DNA of 64,000 bases from Actinoplanes sp. DH11 (GTDB taxonomy: Bacteria > Actinomycetota > Actinomycetes > Mycobacteriales > Micromonosporaceae): NCBI RefSeq assembly GCF_020873875.1, contig NZ_JAHWGU010000001.1:594346-658345 (forward strand). The letters are read 5' to 3'. Shown here piece after piece: positions 46,167 through 54,333 of the stretch. Both the position numbers and the translations under genes were made by a program. Below the pieces are notes generated by a model. It saw nothing but the letters and a program-made list of their open reading frames with translations. It made no database searches and was not told where the DNA came from. Position 1 is the first letter of the stretch. Each line of letters begins with the position of its first letter.

Positions 46167-46553
46167 GTGGCGGTGGGCACTCTTGTGACGCTGCACCTGC
46201 CACCCGGTTCACCGGTCGTCGGCCTGCCGTGGGTGATCACCATCGGCGGCCTCGGCGGCGACGAGGACGACGACTGGGATCCGGTGGTCTGCGGCCCGTA
46301 CGAGCGGGACCACGCACTGGCACTGGCCCGGGCCGTGGTGGCCGACGACGACCTGATGGCGGTGGTGGAGCCGATGATGCCGCTGGACGGTGTGGAGGCG
46401 ATCCGCGCGGAGATCGCGCTGGCCCGCGACCCGGCGTCCGGCCCGGACCCCGAAGAGGCGGACGCCGCCGCCGCGCCGGTGCTCGAGGAGGCCCCGGAGC
46501 CGGCCGAGGTGCGGGCCGGCTGGCGCCGGATCAGCGAGCGGCTGACCCACTGA
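46167..46553 (+). CDS. Hypothetical protein
   Basis: 128-residue cytosolic protein, unrecognised. It has a beta-rich N-terminus (VGTLVTLHLPPGSP, LPWVITIGGLG), an acidic loop DEDDDWDP, then a Cys-containing VVCGPYERDHALALARAVV and an acidic Ala/Pro/Glu tail. The ending VRAGWRRISERLTH is amphipathic. It begins with GTG 46167 (or 46173) right after the YihY stop and is followed 12 nt later by the SCO4848-type gene, so it is probably translated from the same message. Confidence 0.7.
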   Translation: MAVGTLVTLHLPPGSPVVGLPWVITIGGLGGDEDDDWDPVVCGPYERDHALALARAVVADDDLMAVVEPMMPLDGVEAIRAEIALARDPASGPDPEEADAAAAPVLEEAPEPAEVRAGWRRISERLTH

Positions 46554-46565
46554 GATACTTCCCGG

Positions 46566-46793
46566 GTGGTGATCAGCAAACGGTGGGCGGCGTTCCTCGT
46601 CGGGGTCGGCGTGTGGACCTGGGTGATCTGGCCGAGGTTCGGTGTGGCGATCTGGAAGGACGACAGGTCCTTCGCGGACGGCATGCCGACCTCATTTTTG
46701 TGGGTGCACGCGTTGTTGATCGTGGCGTCGCTCACTATTGGCACTGTCGTCGGTGTGCTGGGTGTGCGAGCCTGGCGGGCAGTACGGCCATAA
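46566..46793 (+). CDS. SCO4848 family small membrane protein
   Basis: 75-residue protein with two TM helices (RWAAFLVGVGVWTWVIWPRF and ALLIVASLTIGTVVGVLGVR) joined by a loop containing IWKDDRSFADGMPTSFLWVH. That arrangement matches the actinobacterial SCO4848 family, which is of unknown function. GTG 46566 or 46569 are both possible. Encoded in the YihY cluster. Confidence 0.85.
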   Translation: MVISKRWAAFLVGVGVWTWVIWPRFGVAIWKDDRSFADGMPTSFLWVHALLIVASLTIGTVVGVLGVRAWRAVRP

Positions 46794-47017
46794 GTCATTC
46801 CGTATGTAAATTCGGAGCACCTCTGACCACCCCAGATGCCCGTTTACAGCCGTAACAACGTGATACCGAAACGGGCTGAACGCCGATCCGGGATTGCAAC
46901 CAGGTAACGGACAACGAACAGTCCGGAACGATCACCTGACGGGGCGTTTAGCCCCGGCTACGCTGCCGTCCTTAGGTTCACCGAGCGGGTCGGTGTGCAT
47001 GGAAGAAGGAGGGCGTC
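46794..47017. other. Upstream region of the nucleoside-uptake locus
   Basis: 224 nt with no gene. A GGGGCGTTTAGCCCC hairpin near 46945 and a TACGCT hexamer just after it (46960-46965) could be an operator/terminator and -10 box for the lipoprotein gene. Confidence 0.35.
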
Positions 47018-48112
47018 TTGCGCCCAGTACGTGGGAAGCGGATCCTGGCGATTCTCGCGGCAGGTGGGCTGACGCTCGCTGCCGCAGCCTGTGGTGACGC
47101 CCCTGAGGAGACTCCGAGCGGCTCTTCGAGCAACGCTGCCGCTGCCGCATACAAGGCTTGCATGGTCACCGACACCGGTGGCATCGACGACAAGTCGTTC
47201 AACGCTTCCGCCTGGGCCGGTCTGGAGGCCGCCAAGGCCGAGGCCGGCAACGTCGACCCGAAGTACGTGGCGTCCTCCTCGGAGGCCGACTACGAGCCGG
47301 GCCTGCGCAGCTTCGTGAGCCAGAAGTGCAACTTCATCCTGGCGGTCGGCGGCCTGATGGGCGGCTCCACCACCAAGGTCGCCAAGGAGAGCGCCGACTC
47401 CCAGTTCGGCATCGTCGACAGCGGCAGCGAGAGCCCGAACGTCTTCCCGATGCAGTTCGCCACCCACCAGGCCGCGTTCCTCGCCGGCTACCTGGCGGCG
47501 GGCTACACCAAGTCGGGCAAGGTCGCGACGTACGGTGGCATGAACATCCCGCCGGTCACCATCTTCATGGACGGCTTCGCCGACGGCGTCGCGCACCACA
47601 ACTCCACCAAGGGCACCAAGGTTCAGGTGCTGGGCTGGGACAAGGCGAAGAAGAACGGCAGCTTCGCCGAGAGCTTCGTCGACCAGAACAAGGGCAAGAG
47701 CATCACGCAGACCCTGGTCTCGCAGGGCGCCGACATCATCATGCCGGTCGCCGGTGGCACCGGTCTGGGCACCGCCCAGGTCGCCAAGGACTCCGGTGGC
47801 AAGACCGCGGTCGTCTGGGTCGACCAGGATGGCTGCAAGAGCGCTGAGCAGTACTGCGACGTGTTCCTGACCACTGTCGTCAAGAACATCGAAGAGGCTG
47901 TCAAGGAGGCCGTCGTCGCCGGCGCCAAGGGCGAGAAGCTCGCCGCCACCCCGGGCTACGTCGGCACCCTGGAGAACAACGGTGTCGGCCTCGCGCCGTA
48001 CAACCAGTTCGACTCGAAGGTCGACGCCGGCCTCAAGGCCGAGATCGAGAAGCTCAAGACGGACATCGTCGCGGGCACCATCAAGGTCGAGTCGGCCAAC
48101 GCACCGGCCTGA
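47018..48112 (+). CDS. BMP-family ABC transporter substrate-binding lipoprotein
   Basis: 364-residue exported lipoprotein. The signal peptide RILAILAAGGLTLAAAACGD has a lipobox with the acylated Cys at about 28. The mature PnrA/BMP fold has VTDTGGIDDKSFNASAWAGL, VGGLMGGSTTKVAKESAD, FATHQAAFLAGYLAAGYT and VWVDQDGCKSAEQYCDVFLT. The family binds purine and other nucleosides. Start TTG 47018 is supported by GAAGAAGGAGGG. The following ABC genes, deaminases and deoA confirm a nucleoside importer. A strong hairpin after it probably sets a higher lipoprotein:transporter ratio. Confidence 0.93.
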   Translation: MRPVRGKRILAILAAGGLTLAAAACGDAPEETPSGSSSNAAAAAYKACMVTDTGGIDDKSFNASAWAGLEAAKAEAGNVDPKYVASSSEADYEPGLRSFVSQKCNFILAVGGLMGGSTTKVAKESADSQFGIVDSGSESPNVFPMQFATHQAAFLAGYLAAGYTKSGKVATYGGMNIPPVTIFMDGFADGVAHHNSTKGTKVQVLGWDKAKKNGSFAESFVDQNKGKSITQTLVSQGADIIMPVAGGTGLGTAQVAKDSGGKTAVVWVDQDGCKSAEQYCDVFLTTVVKNIEEAVKEAVVAGAKGEKLAATPGYVGTLENNGVGLAPYNQFDSKVDAGLKAEIEKLKTDIVAGTIKVESANAPA

Positions 48113-48134
48113 TCAGCAGTTAGGTAGCATCTCG

Positions 48135-48178
48135 GCCGCCGCGCGGCCACGGGAACGTTCCCGTGGCCGAGCGGCGGC
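48135..48178 (+). terminator. Perfect 26-bp palindrome in a long stem between lipoprotein and ABC genes
   Basis: 48144-48169 is a perfect palindrome centred on GAACGTTC. Flanking GCCGCCGC (48135-48142) and GCGGCGGC (48171-48178) extend it to 21 bp with one mismatch. Probably a leaky terminator or mRNA stabiliser giving more lipoprotein than ATPase. Confidence 0.65.
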
Positions 48179-48211
48179 TCGTGTTCGATTCGCTGTCCCA
48201 CCCCTCTTCAG

Positions 48212-49777
48212 TTGGCCTTACCGAACCGGGAGATTCCGCTGAAACTCGAACTGCGCGGCATCACCAAGCGCTTCGGCGACCTGGTGGCCAACGACCACAT
48301 CGACATCACTGTCGAGCCGGGCGAGGTGCACGCCCTGCTCGGCGAGAACGGCGCCGGCAAGTCGACGCTGATGAACCAGCTCTACGGCCTGCTCCAGCCG
48401 GACGAGGGCCAGATCGTCGTGAACGGCGAGCCGGTTGTCTTCCGCAGCCCCCGGGACGCCATCGCCGCCGGCATCGGCATGGTTCACCAGCACTTCATGC
48501 TGGTGCCGGTCTTCACCGTGGCGGAGAACATCGCGCTCGGCAGCGAGGAGGTCCGCGGCGGGCCGCTGGGCTGGCTGGACCGCCGCCGCTCGCGCCGCGA
48601 CGTCATCGAGACCTCCGAGCGGTACGGCCTGCCGGTCGACCCGGACGCGCTTGTCGAGGACCTGCCGGTCGGCGCGCAGCAGCGCGTGGAGATCGTCAAG
48701 GCGCTGACCCGCGAGGTCGACCTGCTGATCCTGGACGAGCCGACCGCGGTGCTGACCCCGCAGGAGACCGACGAGCTGCTCGCCGTGATGCGCTCGCTCA
48801 CCGCGATGGGCAAGTCGATCGTCTTCATCACCCACAAGCTCAAAGAGGTCAAGGCGATCGCCGACCGGATCACCGTGGTCCGGCGTGGCAAGATCGTCGG
48901 CACCGCGTCCCCGGACACCAGCGAGGACGAGCTCGCCGCCCTGATGGTCGGCCGCGCGGTGAGCCTGGAGGTCGCCAAGACCCCGGCCGAACCCGGCCGC
49001 AACGTGCTCAAGCTCGCCGGCCTGGTGGTCGACGACGACCGGGGCGTGCGTGCCGTCGACGGCGTCGACCTGGAGGTCCGGGCCGGCGAGGTGCTCGGCA
49101 TCGCGGGCGTGCAGGGCAACGGGCAGACCGAGCTGGTCGAGGCCGTGATGGGCCTGCGCGAGGTGCGGGCCGGCTCGGTCGAGCTGGACGGCGAGAGCCT
49201 CGCACCGCTGAGTACCAAGCAGATCCTTCGCTCCGGCGTCGGTTACATCCCCGAGGACCGCAGCCACGACGGCGTGGTCAAGGAGTTCTCCGTCGCGGAG
49301 AACCTGGTCCTGGACATGTACGACCGGTCGCCGTACGGCAATGCCTTCAAGCGCGACCTGGGCAGTGTCGGCAGCAACGCCCGGGAACGCGTCGCGGAGT
49401 TCGACATCCGGTGCCAGTCCCCGGACACCCCGGTCGGCACCCTCTCCGGCGGCAATCAGCAGAAAGTGGTCGTCGCCCGGGAGATGTCCCGCCCGCTGCG
49501 GCTGTTCATCGCCTCGCAGCCGACCCGCGGTGTGGACGTCGGCTCGATCGAGTTCATCCACGGCCAGATCATCCACGAGCGCGACCAGGGCACCGCGGTG
49601 CTCGTGGTCTCCAGCGAGCTGGACGAGGTGGTCGGCCTGGCCGACCGGATCGCGGTGATGTACCGCGGCCGGATCCTGGCCATCGTCTCGCCGGACACCC
49701 CGCGCGAGGAGATCGGCCTGCTGATGGCCGGCATCACCGGAACGGGCGGCGACGCGCCGGAAGAGGGGACGAAGTGA
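48212..49777 (+). CDS. Nucleoside ABC transporter ATP-binding protein
   Basis: 521-residue protein with two fused ABC cassettes, as in the BmpA/NupA-type and sugar importers. The first has LLGENGAGKSTLMNQLYGLL, LPVGAQQRVEIVKALT and LLILDEPTAVLTP; the second has GIAGVQGNGQTELVEAVMGL, LSGGNQQKVVVAREMS and SQPTRGVDVGSIE. The start is unclear. TTG 48212 has no ribosome binding site. CTG 48239, which begins at the conserved LKLELRGITKRFG, has GGGAG at ideal spacing. The coordinates use TTG; the true start may be 48239. It powers the two downstream permeases. Confidence 0.92.
   Translation: MALPNREIPLKLELRGITKRFGDLVANDHIDITVEPGEVHALLGENGAGKSTLMNQLYGLLQPDEGQIVVNGEPVVFRSPRDAIAAGIGMVHQHFMLVPVFTVAENIALGSEEVRGGPLGWLDRRRSRRDVIETSERYGLPVDPDALVEDLPVGAQQRVEIVKALTREVDLLILDEPTAVLTPQETDELLAVMRSLTAMGKSIVFITHKLKEVKAIADRITVVRRGKIVGTASPDTSEDELAALMVGRAVSLEVAKTPAEPGRNVLKLAGLVVDDDRGVRAVDGVDLEVRAGEVLGIAGVQGNGQTELVEAVMGLREVRAGSVELDGESLAPLSTKQILRSGVGYIPEDRSHDGVVKEFSVAENLVLDMYDRSPYGNAFKRDLGSVGSNARERVAEFDIRCQSPDTPVGTLSGGNQQKVVVAREMSRPLRLFIASQPTRGVDVGSIEFIHGQIIHERDQGTAVLVVSSELDEVVGLADRIAVMYRGRILAIVSPDTPREEIGLLMAGITGTGGDAPEEGTK
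48228..48232 (+). promoter_or_regulatory. Ribosome binding site pointing to a CTG start
   Basis: GGGAG with 6 nt to CTG 48239. Homologous N-termini begin exactly there, so CTG may be the true start codon of the ATPase. Confidence 0.45.
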
Positions 49778-51033
49778 GCACCGAAACGACTCCCGAGGCG
49801 CCGGCCAAGAAGGACGAGGCCGAGGAGTCCTTCCTCAGCGCCTTCACCCGGAACCTCTGGGCGGCCAACACCGTCACGGTCACGGCCCTGTCGATCCTGC
49901 TGGCGTTCGTCATCGGCGCGATCCTGATCATCGTGTCGGACGCCGAGGTGCTGGCGCAGTTCGCGTACTTCACGGCCCGCCCGGCGGACGCGCTGAGCGC
50001 GAGCTGGCAGCTGGTCAGCACCGCCTACTCCGACCTGCTCAAGGGCGCGTTCGGTGACCCGGAGGCGTTCTCCGCCTGGTTCAACGGCTCGGGCACCTGG
50101 CAGGACGCGTTCGCGCCGCTCTCCGAGACGCTCACCTACGCGGCGCCGCTGGTCTTCACCGGTCTCTCGGTGGCGCTGGCGTTCCGCGGCGGCCTGTTCA
50201 ACATCGGCGCGCAGGGCCAGGCCGTGATCGGCTGCGTCACCGCCGGTGTGGCCGGTTTCGCGTTCGGCCTGCCGATCGTGCTGAACCTGGTGGTGGCCAT
50301 CGTCGCCGGCGCGCTCGGCGGCGCGCTCTGGGGCTTCATCCCCGGCATCCTCAAGGCGCGGACCGGCGCCCACGAGGTGATCACGACGATCATGCTGAAC
50401 TACACCGCGGCGCTGTTCCTCTCCTGGCTGGTGCTCCAGAAGGGCGTGCAGGACCCGAACCGCACCGACGCGATCAGTAAGGCGATCGACGAGTCGGCCC
50501 AGCTGCCCTCGTTCGGCGGCGTTCTCCGCGTGCACCTGGGCATCCTGCTCGCGGTGGCGGCCACGGCCGGCGTCGCGTGGCTGCTGAACCGCTCGTCGTT
50601 CGGTTTCGAGCTGCGGGCCGTCGGCGCGAACCAGCACGCCGCGCGGACCGCGGGCATCAGCGTCGCCAAGACGTACGCGCTGCTGATGGCGATCGCCGGT
50701 GGTCTCGCCGGCCTCGGCGGCGCCACCCAGGTCCTCGGCACGGCGTACGCGCTGACCCCGGCGGTGGCCGGCAACATCGGCTTCGACGGCCTGCTCGTCG
50801 CGCTGCTCGGCCGCAACAAGCCGTGGGGCACCCTGTGGGCCGCCCTGCTCTTCGGCGCGCTGCGGGCCGGCGGCAACCGGATGCAGTCGTACGCCGGTAT
50901 CTCGCTGGAGCTCGTCACCGTACTCCAGGCATTGATCGTCATCTTCATCGCCGCCCCCGCCCTGGTCAAGGCGATCTTCCGACTTCGCGCCACCCGCCTC
51001 GTGCGGCCGGGCGCCTCGCTGGCGAAGGGCTGA
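49774..51033 (+). CDS. Nucleoside ABC transporter permease 1
   Basis: 419-residue BPD_transp_2-type permease. A charged N-terminus of about 25 residues precedes roughly nine TM helices. Family patterns include GLSVALAFRGGLFNIGAQGQ (near 130), GAHEVITTIMLNYTA, and FELRAVGANQHAARTAGISV, the EAA-like loop of this class. GTG overlaps the ATPase stop (GTGA). Pairs with permease 2 to make the heterodimeric pore for the BMP-family lipoprotein. Confidence 0.93.
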   Translation: MSTETTPEAPAKKDEAEESFLSAFTRNLWAANTVTVTALSILLAFVIGAILIIVSDAEVLAQFAYFTARPADALSASWQLVSTAYSDLLKGAFGDPEAFSAWFNGSGTWQDAFAPLSETLTYAAPLVFTGLSVALAFRGGLFNIGAQGQAVIGCVTAGVAGFAFGLPIVLNLVVAIVAGALGGALWGFIPGILKARTGAHEVITTIMLNYTAALFLSWLVLQKGVQDPNRTDAISKAIDESAQLPSFGGVLRVHLGILLAVAATAGVAWLLNRSSFGFELRAVGANQHAARTAGISVAKTYALLMAIAGGLAGLGGATQVLGTAYALTPAVAGNIGFDGLLVALLGRNKPWGTLWAALLFGALRAGGNRMQSYAGISLELVTVLQALIVIFIAAPALVKAIFRLRATRLVRPGASLAKG

Positions 51034-51036
51034 GAC

Positions 51037-52305
51037 ATGTCGACGGCAACCGTGGAGGAGACCTCCGTAGTCGTGGCGCCGGAGCCGTTCTGGACCCGGC
51101 AGCGCCGCCTCGGCCTGACACTCGTCCTGATCGGCCTGCTGGCCGCCGTCCTGTTCGGCGCGCTCGCCCCCAGCGAGCAGGCCCGGTTCACCCTGAGCGA
51201 CGACGCCGAGGGCGCGGCCCTGTCGATCAACGGCCAGCTGGGCGCGGTGCTCTTCGGCATCCTGACGATCGTGGCCGGTGGCGTGCTCCTCGCCGGCCTG
51301 GCCAAGCGCCGGCAGACCGCCCTGCTCGGGCTCGGCATCCTGACGTTCGTCCTGTCGTTCCTCTGCTGGCAGGTGGCGGGCAAGTTCATGCCGCTCGTGG
51401 ACACCACCAGCGGCACGATGCAGCTCGCGCTGCCGCTGATCCTGGGCGCGCTCGCCGGTGTGCTCGGTGAGCGGTCCGGCGTCGTGAACGTGGCGATCGA
51501 GGGCCAGTTCCTGATGGGGGCGTTCGCCGGCGCCCTGGTCGGCACGATGGCCACGAGCGTCTGGGCGGGCCTGATCAGCGCGGCCGTCGGCGGTCTGATC
51601 ATCGCGGCGATCTTGGCCGTGCTGTCGATCCGCTACCTCGTCGACCAGACCGTGGTCGGCATCGTGCTGAACCTGTTCGCGCTCGGCGTCACCGGCTTCC
51701 TCTACGAGCGGCTGATGCAGAACGACGCGAGCGCCTACAACGAGCCGCCGCGGCTGCCCGAGTGGCGGATTCCGGGACTGGCCGACATCCCGGTGCTCGG
51801 CCCGGTGCTGTTCGACACGAACCTGCTGGTCTGGGTCGCGCTGCTGCTCGTCGTCGCGATCCACTTCGGGCTCACCCGGACCCGCTGGGGCCTGCGCACC
51901 CGCGCTGTCGGCGAGCACCCGACGGCGGCCGACACGGTCGGCATCCGGGTCCGCGGCCTGCGCTACCTGAACGTGCTGATGGGCGGTCTGGTCGCGGGCA
52001 TCGGCGGCGCCTACTTCACGCTGGTGGCGACCGGCAGCTTCACCAAGAACATGACGGCCGGCGCCGGCTTCATCGCGCTCGCCGCCCTGATCTTCGGCCG
52101 CTACACGCCGTTCGGTGCGCTGGGTGCCGCGCTCTTCTTCGGCTTCGCGCAGAAACTGGCGACCTACCTGAGTGCGGTCGGCAGCCCGGTGCCGAGTCAG
52201 TTCCTCAACATGCTGCCGTACCTCGCGACGATCATCGCGGTGGCCGGCCTGGTCGGCCGGGTACGTGCGCCGGCGGCCGACGGTCTCCCGTACGTCAAGA
52301 GCTGA
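51037..52305 (+). CDS. Nucleoside ABC transporter permease 2
   Basis: 422-residue permease of the same class. It has an extended N-terminus with three extra hydrophobic segments before the core: LTLVLIGLLAAVLFGALA, LFGILTIVAGGVLLAGLA and LGILTFVLSFLCWQVAG. The core includes LGERSGVVNVAIEGQFLMGA, LVDQTVVGIVLNLFALGVTG and LRTRAVGEHPTAADTVGIRV. ATG is 3 nt after the first permease stop. The cytidine deaminase begins 34 nt after its end. Confidence 0.93.
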   Translation: MSTATVEETSVVVAPEPFWTRQRRLGLTLVLIGLLAAVLFGALAPSEQARFTLSDDAEGAALSINGQLGAVLFGILTIVAGGVLLAGLAKRRQTALLGLGILTFVLSFLCWQVAGKFMPLVDTTSGTMQLALPLILGALAGVLGERSGVVNVAIEGQFLMGAFAGALVGTMATSVWAGLISAAVGGLIIAAILAVLSIRYLVDQTVVGIVLNLFALGVTGFLYERLMQNDASAYNEPPRLPEWRIPGLADIPVLGPVLFDTNLLVWVALLLVVAIHFGLTRTRWGLRTRAVGEHPTAADTVGIRVRGLRYLNVLMGGLVAGIGGAYFTLVATGSFTKNMTAGAGFIALAALIFGRYTPFGALGAALFFGFAQKLATYLSAVGSPVPSQFLNMLPYLATIIAVAGLVGRVRAPAADGLPYVKS

Positions 52306-52339
52306 AACACACCGCCGAGAGTCAGGCAGAATCAAGATC

Positions 52340-53053
52340 ATGGAGATCGACTGGGCGGGGCTGCGTGCCTCCGCCATCGAGACGATGCGGCGTGCCTACG
52401 TGCCGATATCCGACTTCCCGGTCGGGGTGGCCGGCCTGGTCGACGACGGCCGGGTCGTGGTGGGCTGCAACGTGGAGAACGCGTCCCTGGGCATGACCCT
52501 GTGTGCGGAGTGCGGCCTGGTGAGCTCGCTGCACTCCACCGGAGGCGGCCGCCTGGTGGCGATCTCCTGCGTGGACGCCACCGGTTCCCCGCTGATGCCG
52601 TGCGGCCGCTGCCGCCAGCTGCTCTGGGAGCACGGCGGCCCGGACCTGCTGGTCGAGGCGCACCCGCGGCCGCTGCGGATGACCGAGCTGCTGCCGCACG
52701 CCTTCGGCTACGAGGACATGGAACGGGTGACCGGCCCGGCCGGCGGCTCCGAGGTGCCCGCCGAACTGGCGAAGTGGCGCGGCCGCGGCACGGTCTTCGT
52801 GCACCCGGACATCTCCGGTGGTGAGACGATCTGGACCGCCTACTGGGAGCGTTCGTCGGGTGAACCCGGCAGCGCCGAGGAGAAGGGCATCCTGGAGGAG
52901 GGCCCCAACTTCGCGGCCGCCTCCGCCGCCGTGGCCTGGGGCCTGGTGCGTACCCCGCGGATCGTGGTCGTCGACGCCGAGGGCGGCCTGTCCTGGGCCG
53001 GCGAGGGTGACGCGCCCGAGGGCATTGCCGGGCGCTGGGAGGACAAGGCGTGA
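52340..53053 (+). CDS. cdd: Cytidine deaminase with extra C-terminal domain
   Basis: Converts cytidine/deoxycytidine to (deoxy)uridine in nucleoside salvage. The first about 130 residues are a normal zinc deaminase: VGCNVENASLGMTLCAE (catalytic Glu in the Cys-Ala-Glu motif) and LMPCGRCRQLLWE (two Cys zinc ligands). The protein is 237 residues; ordinary Cdd is about 130. The extra about 100 residues (AKWRGRGTVFVHPDISGGET, EKGILEEGPNFAAASAAVAW, TPRIVVVDAEGGLSWAGEGD) form an ordered-looking alpha/beta domain I do not recognise. ATG 52340 follows a CAGAAT hexamer by 7 nt. The TGA overlaps deoA (GTGA). Confidence 0.9.
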   Translation: MEIDWAGLRASAIETMRRAYVPISDFPVGVAGLVDDGRVVVGCNVENASLGMTLCAECGLVSSLHSTGGGRLVAISCVDATGSPLMPCGRCRQLLWEHGGPDLLVEAHPRPLRMTELLPHAFGYEDMERVTGPAGGSEVPAELAKWRGRGTVFVHPDISGGETIWTAYWERSSGEPGSAEEKGILEEGPNFAAASAAVAWGLVRTPRIVVVDAEGGLSWAGEGDAPEGIAGRWEDKA

Positions 53054-54327
53054 GTGCTTTTACAGCTGTTGATGTCATCCGGGCCAAGCGGGACGGTCAT
53101 CAGCTCAGTGACGCCCAGATCGACTGGGTGGTCGACGCGTACACCAAGGGTGTGGTCGCCGACGAGCAGATGTCCGCGCTGGCCATGGCGATCCTGCTGC
53201 GCGGCATGACCCCGGCGGAGATCGCCCGGTGGACCGCCGCGATGATCGCCAGCGGCGAGCGCCTGGACCTCTCCTCGGTCTCCCGGCCGACCGCCGACAA
53301 GCACTCCACCGGCGGCGTCGGCGACAAGATCACGCTGCCGCTGACCCCGCTCGTCGCGGCATGCGGGGTGGCCGTGCCGCAGCTCTCCGGCCGCGGCCTC
53401 GGCCACACCGGCGGCACCCTCGACAAGCTCGAGTCCATCCCCGGCTGGCAGGCCCGCCTCTCCAACGAGGCGTTCAAGAATCAGCTTCAGGACATCGGCG
53501 CGGTGATCTGCGCGGCCGGCGAGGGCCTCGCCCCCGCGGACCGCAAGCTGTACGCCCTGCGCGACGTCACCGGCACGGTGGAGGCCATCCCGCTGATCGC
53601 CAGCTCGATCATGAGCAAGAAGATCGCCGAGGGCACCGGCGCGCTGGTGCTGGACGTCAAGGTCGGCTCCGGCGCGTTCATGAAGGACCTGGAGACCGCC
53701 CGCGAGCTGGCCCGGACCATGGTGCGGCTCGGCAAGGACAGCGGAGTCACCACGGTCGCCCTGCTCACCGACATGAGCACCCCGCTCGGCCTGGCGATCG
53801 GCAACGCCAACGAGGTCGCCGAGTCGGTCGAGGTGCTCGCCGGCGGCGGCCCGGCCGACGTGGTCGAGCTGACCCTGGCCCTGGCCCGGGAGATGCTGGC
53901 AGCCGCCGGTGTGGACGCCGACCCGGAGAAGGCGCTGACCTCCGGCGCCGCGATGGACACCTGGCGCGCCATGATCCGGGCACAGGGCGGCGACCCGGAC
54001 GCACCCCTGCCGACGGCGGCGCACACCGAGGTGCTGCGGGCCACCGAGGACGGCGTGGTCAGCTCGATGGACGCGTACGGGATCGGGATCGCCGCCTGGC
54101 GCCTCGGCGCCGGCCGGGCCCGCAAGGAGGACCCGGTCAGCTTCGGCGCCGGCGTGCAGCTCAAAGTCCGGCCGGGTGACCGGGTCCGGGCCGGTGACGT
54201 CCTGCTGGAGCTTCGCGCCGACGACGAGTCCCGGATTTCGGCGGCCCGCGCGGACGCGGCCGGGGCGATCGTCATCGGGTCCGACCGGCCCGCCTCTCCC
54301 GGGCTGCTGCTGGACCGCATAGCCTGA
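53050..54327 (+). CDS. deoA: Thymidine phosphorylase
   Basis: Cleaves thymidine or deoxyuridine with phosphate to base and deoxyribose-1-phosphate. The 425-residue protein has the family signature SGRGLGHTGGTLDKLESIPG (near 115), DKHSTGGVGDKITLPLTPLV, and VKVGSGAFMKDLETARELA. The C-terminal barrel domain (VSFGAGVQLKVRPGDRVRAG) is present. GTG at the overlap with cdd. Deoxycytidine imported here would be deaminated and then cleaved by this enzyme, giving a complete catabolic route. Confidence 0.95.
   Translation: MSAFTAVDVIRAKRDGHQLSDAQIDWVVDAYTKGVVADEQMSALAMAILLRGMTPAEIARWTAAMIASGERLDLSSVSRPTADKHSTGGVGDKITLPLTPLVAACGVAVPQLSGRGLGHTGGTLDKLESIPGWQARLSNEAFKNQLQDIGAVICAAGEGLAPADRKLYALRDVTGTVEAIPLIASSIMSKKIAEGTGALVLDVKVGSGAFMKDLETARELARTMVRLGKDSGVTTVALLTDMSTPLGLAIGNANEVAESVEVLAGGGPADVVELTLALAREMLAAAGVDADPEKALTSGAAMDTWRAMIRAQGGDPDAPLPTAAHTEVLRATEDGVVSSMDAYGIGIAAWRLGAGRARKEDPVSFGAGVQLKVRPGDRVRAGDVLLELRADDESRISAARADAAGAIVIGSDRPASPGLLLDRIA
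54320..54325 (+). promoter_or_regulatory. Leaderless -10 element TAGCCT
   Basis: TAGCCT at the end of deoA, 8 nt before ATG 54334; internal promoter candidate for the DUF4272 gene. Confidence 0.4.
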
Positions 54328-54333
54328 CCGACC

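Noticed and set aside
48163..51033. Single plus-strand open frame of 956 codons spanning the ABC ATPase and permease 1
   Set aside because: The first 540 codons are the wrong frame of the ATPase gene; only the part from 49774 is the true permease.
49456..52377. 973-codon minus-strand frame opposite the permeases
   Set aside because: Arg/His/Gln-rich antisense product with no helices or motifs; the plus strand encodes recognisable permeases.
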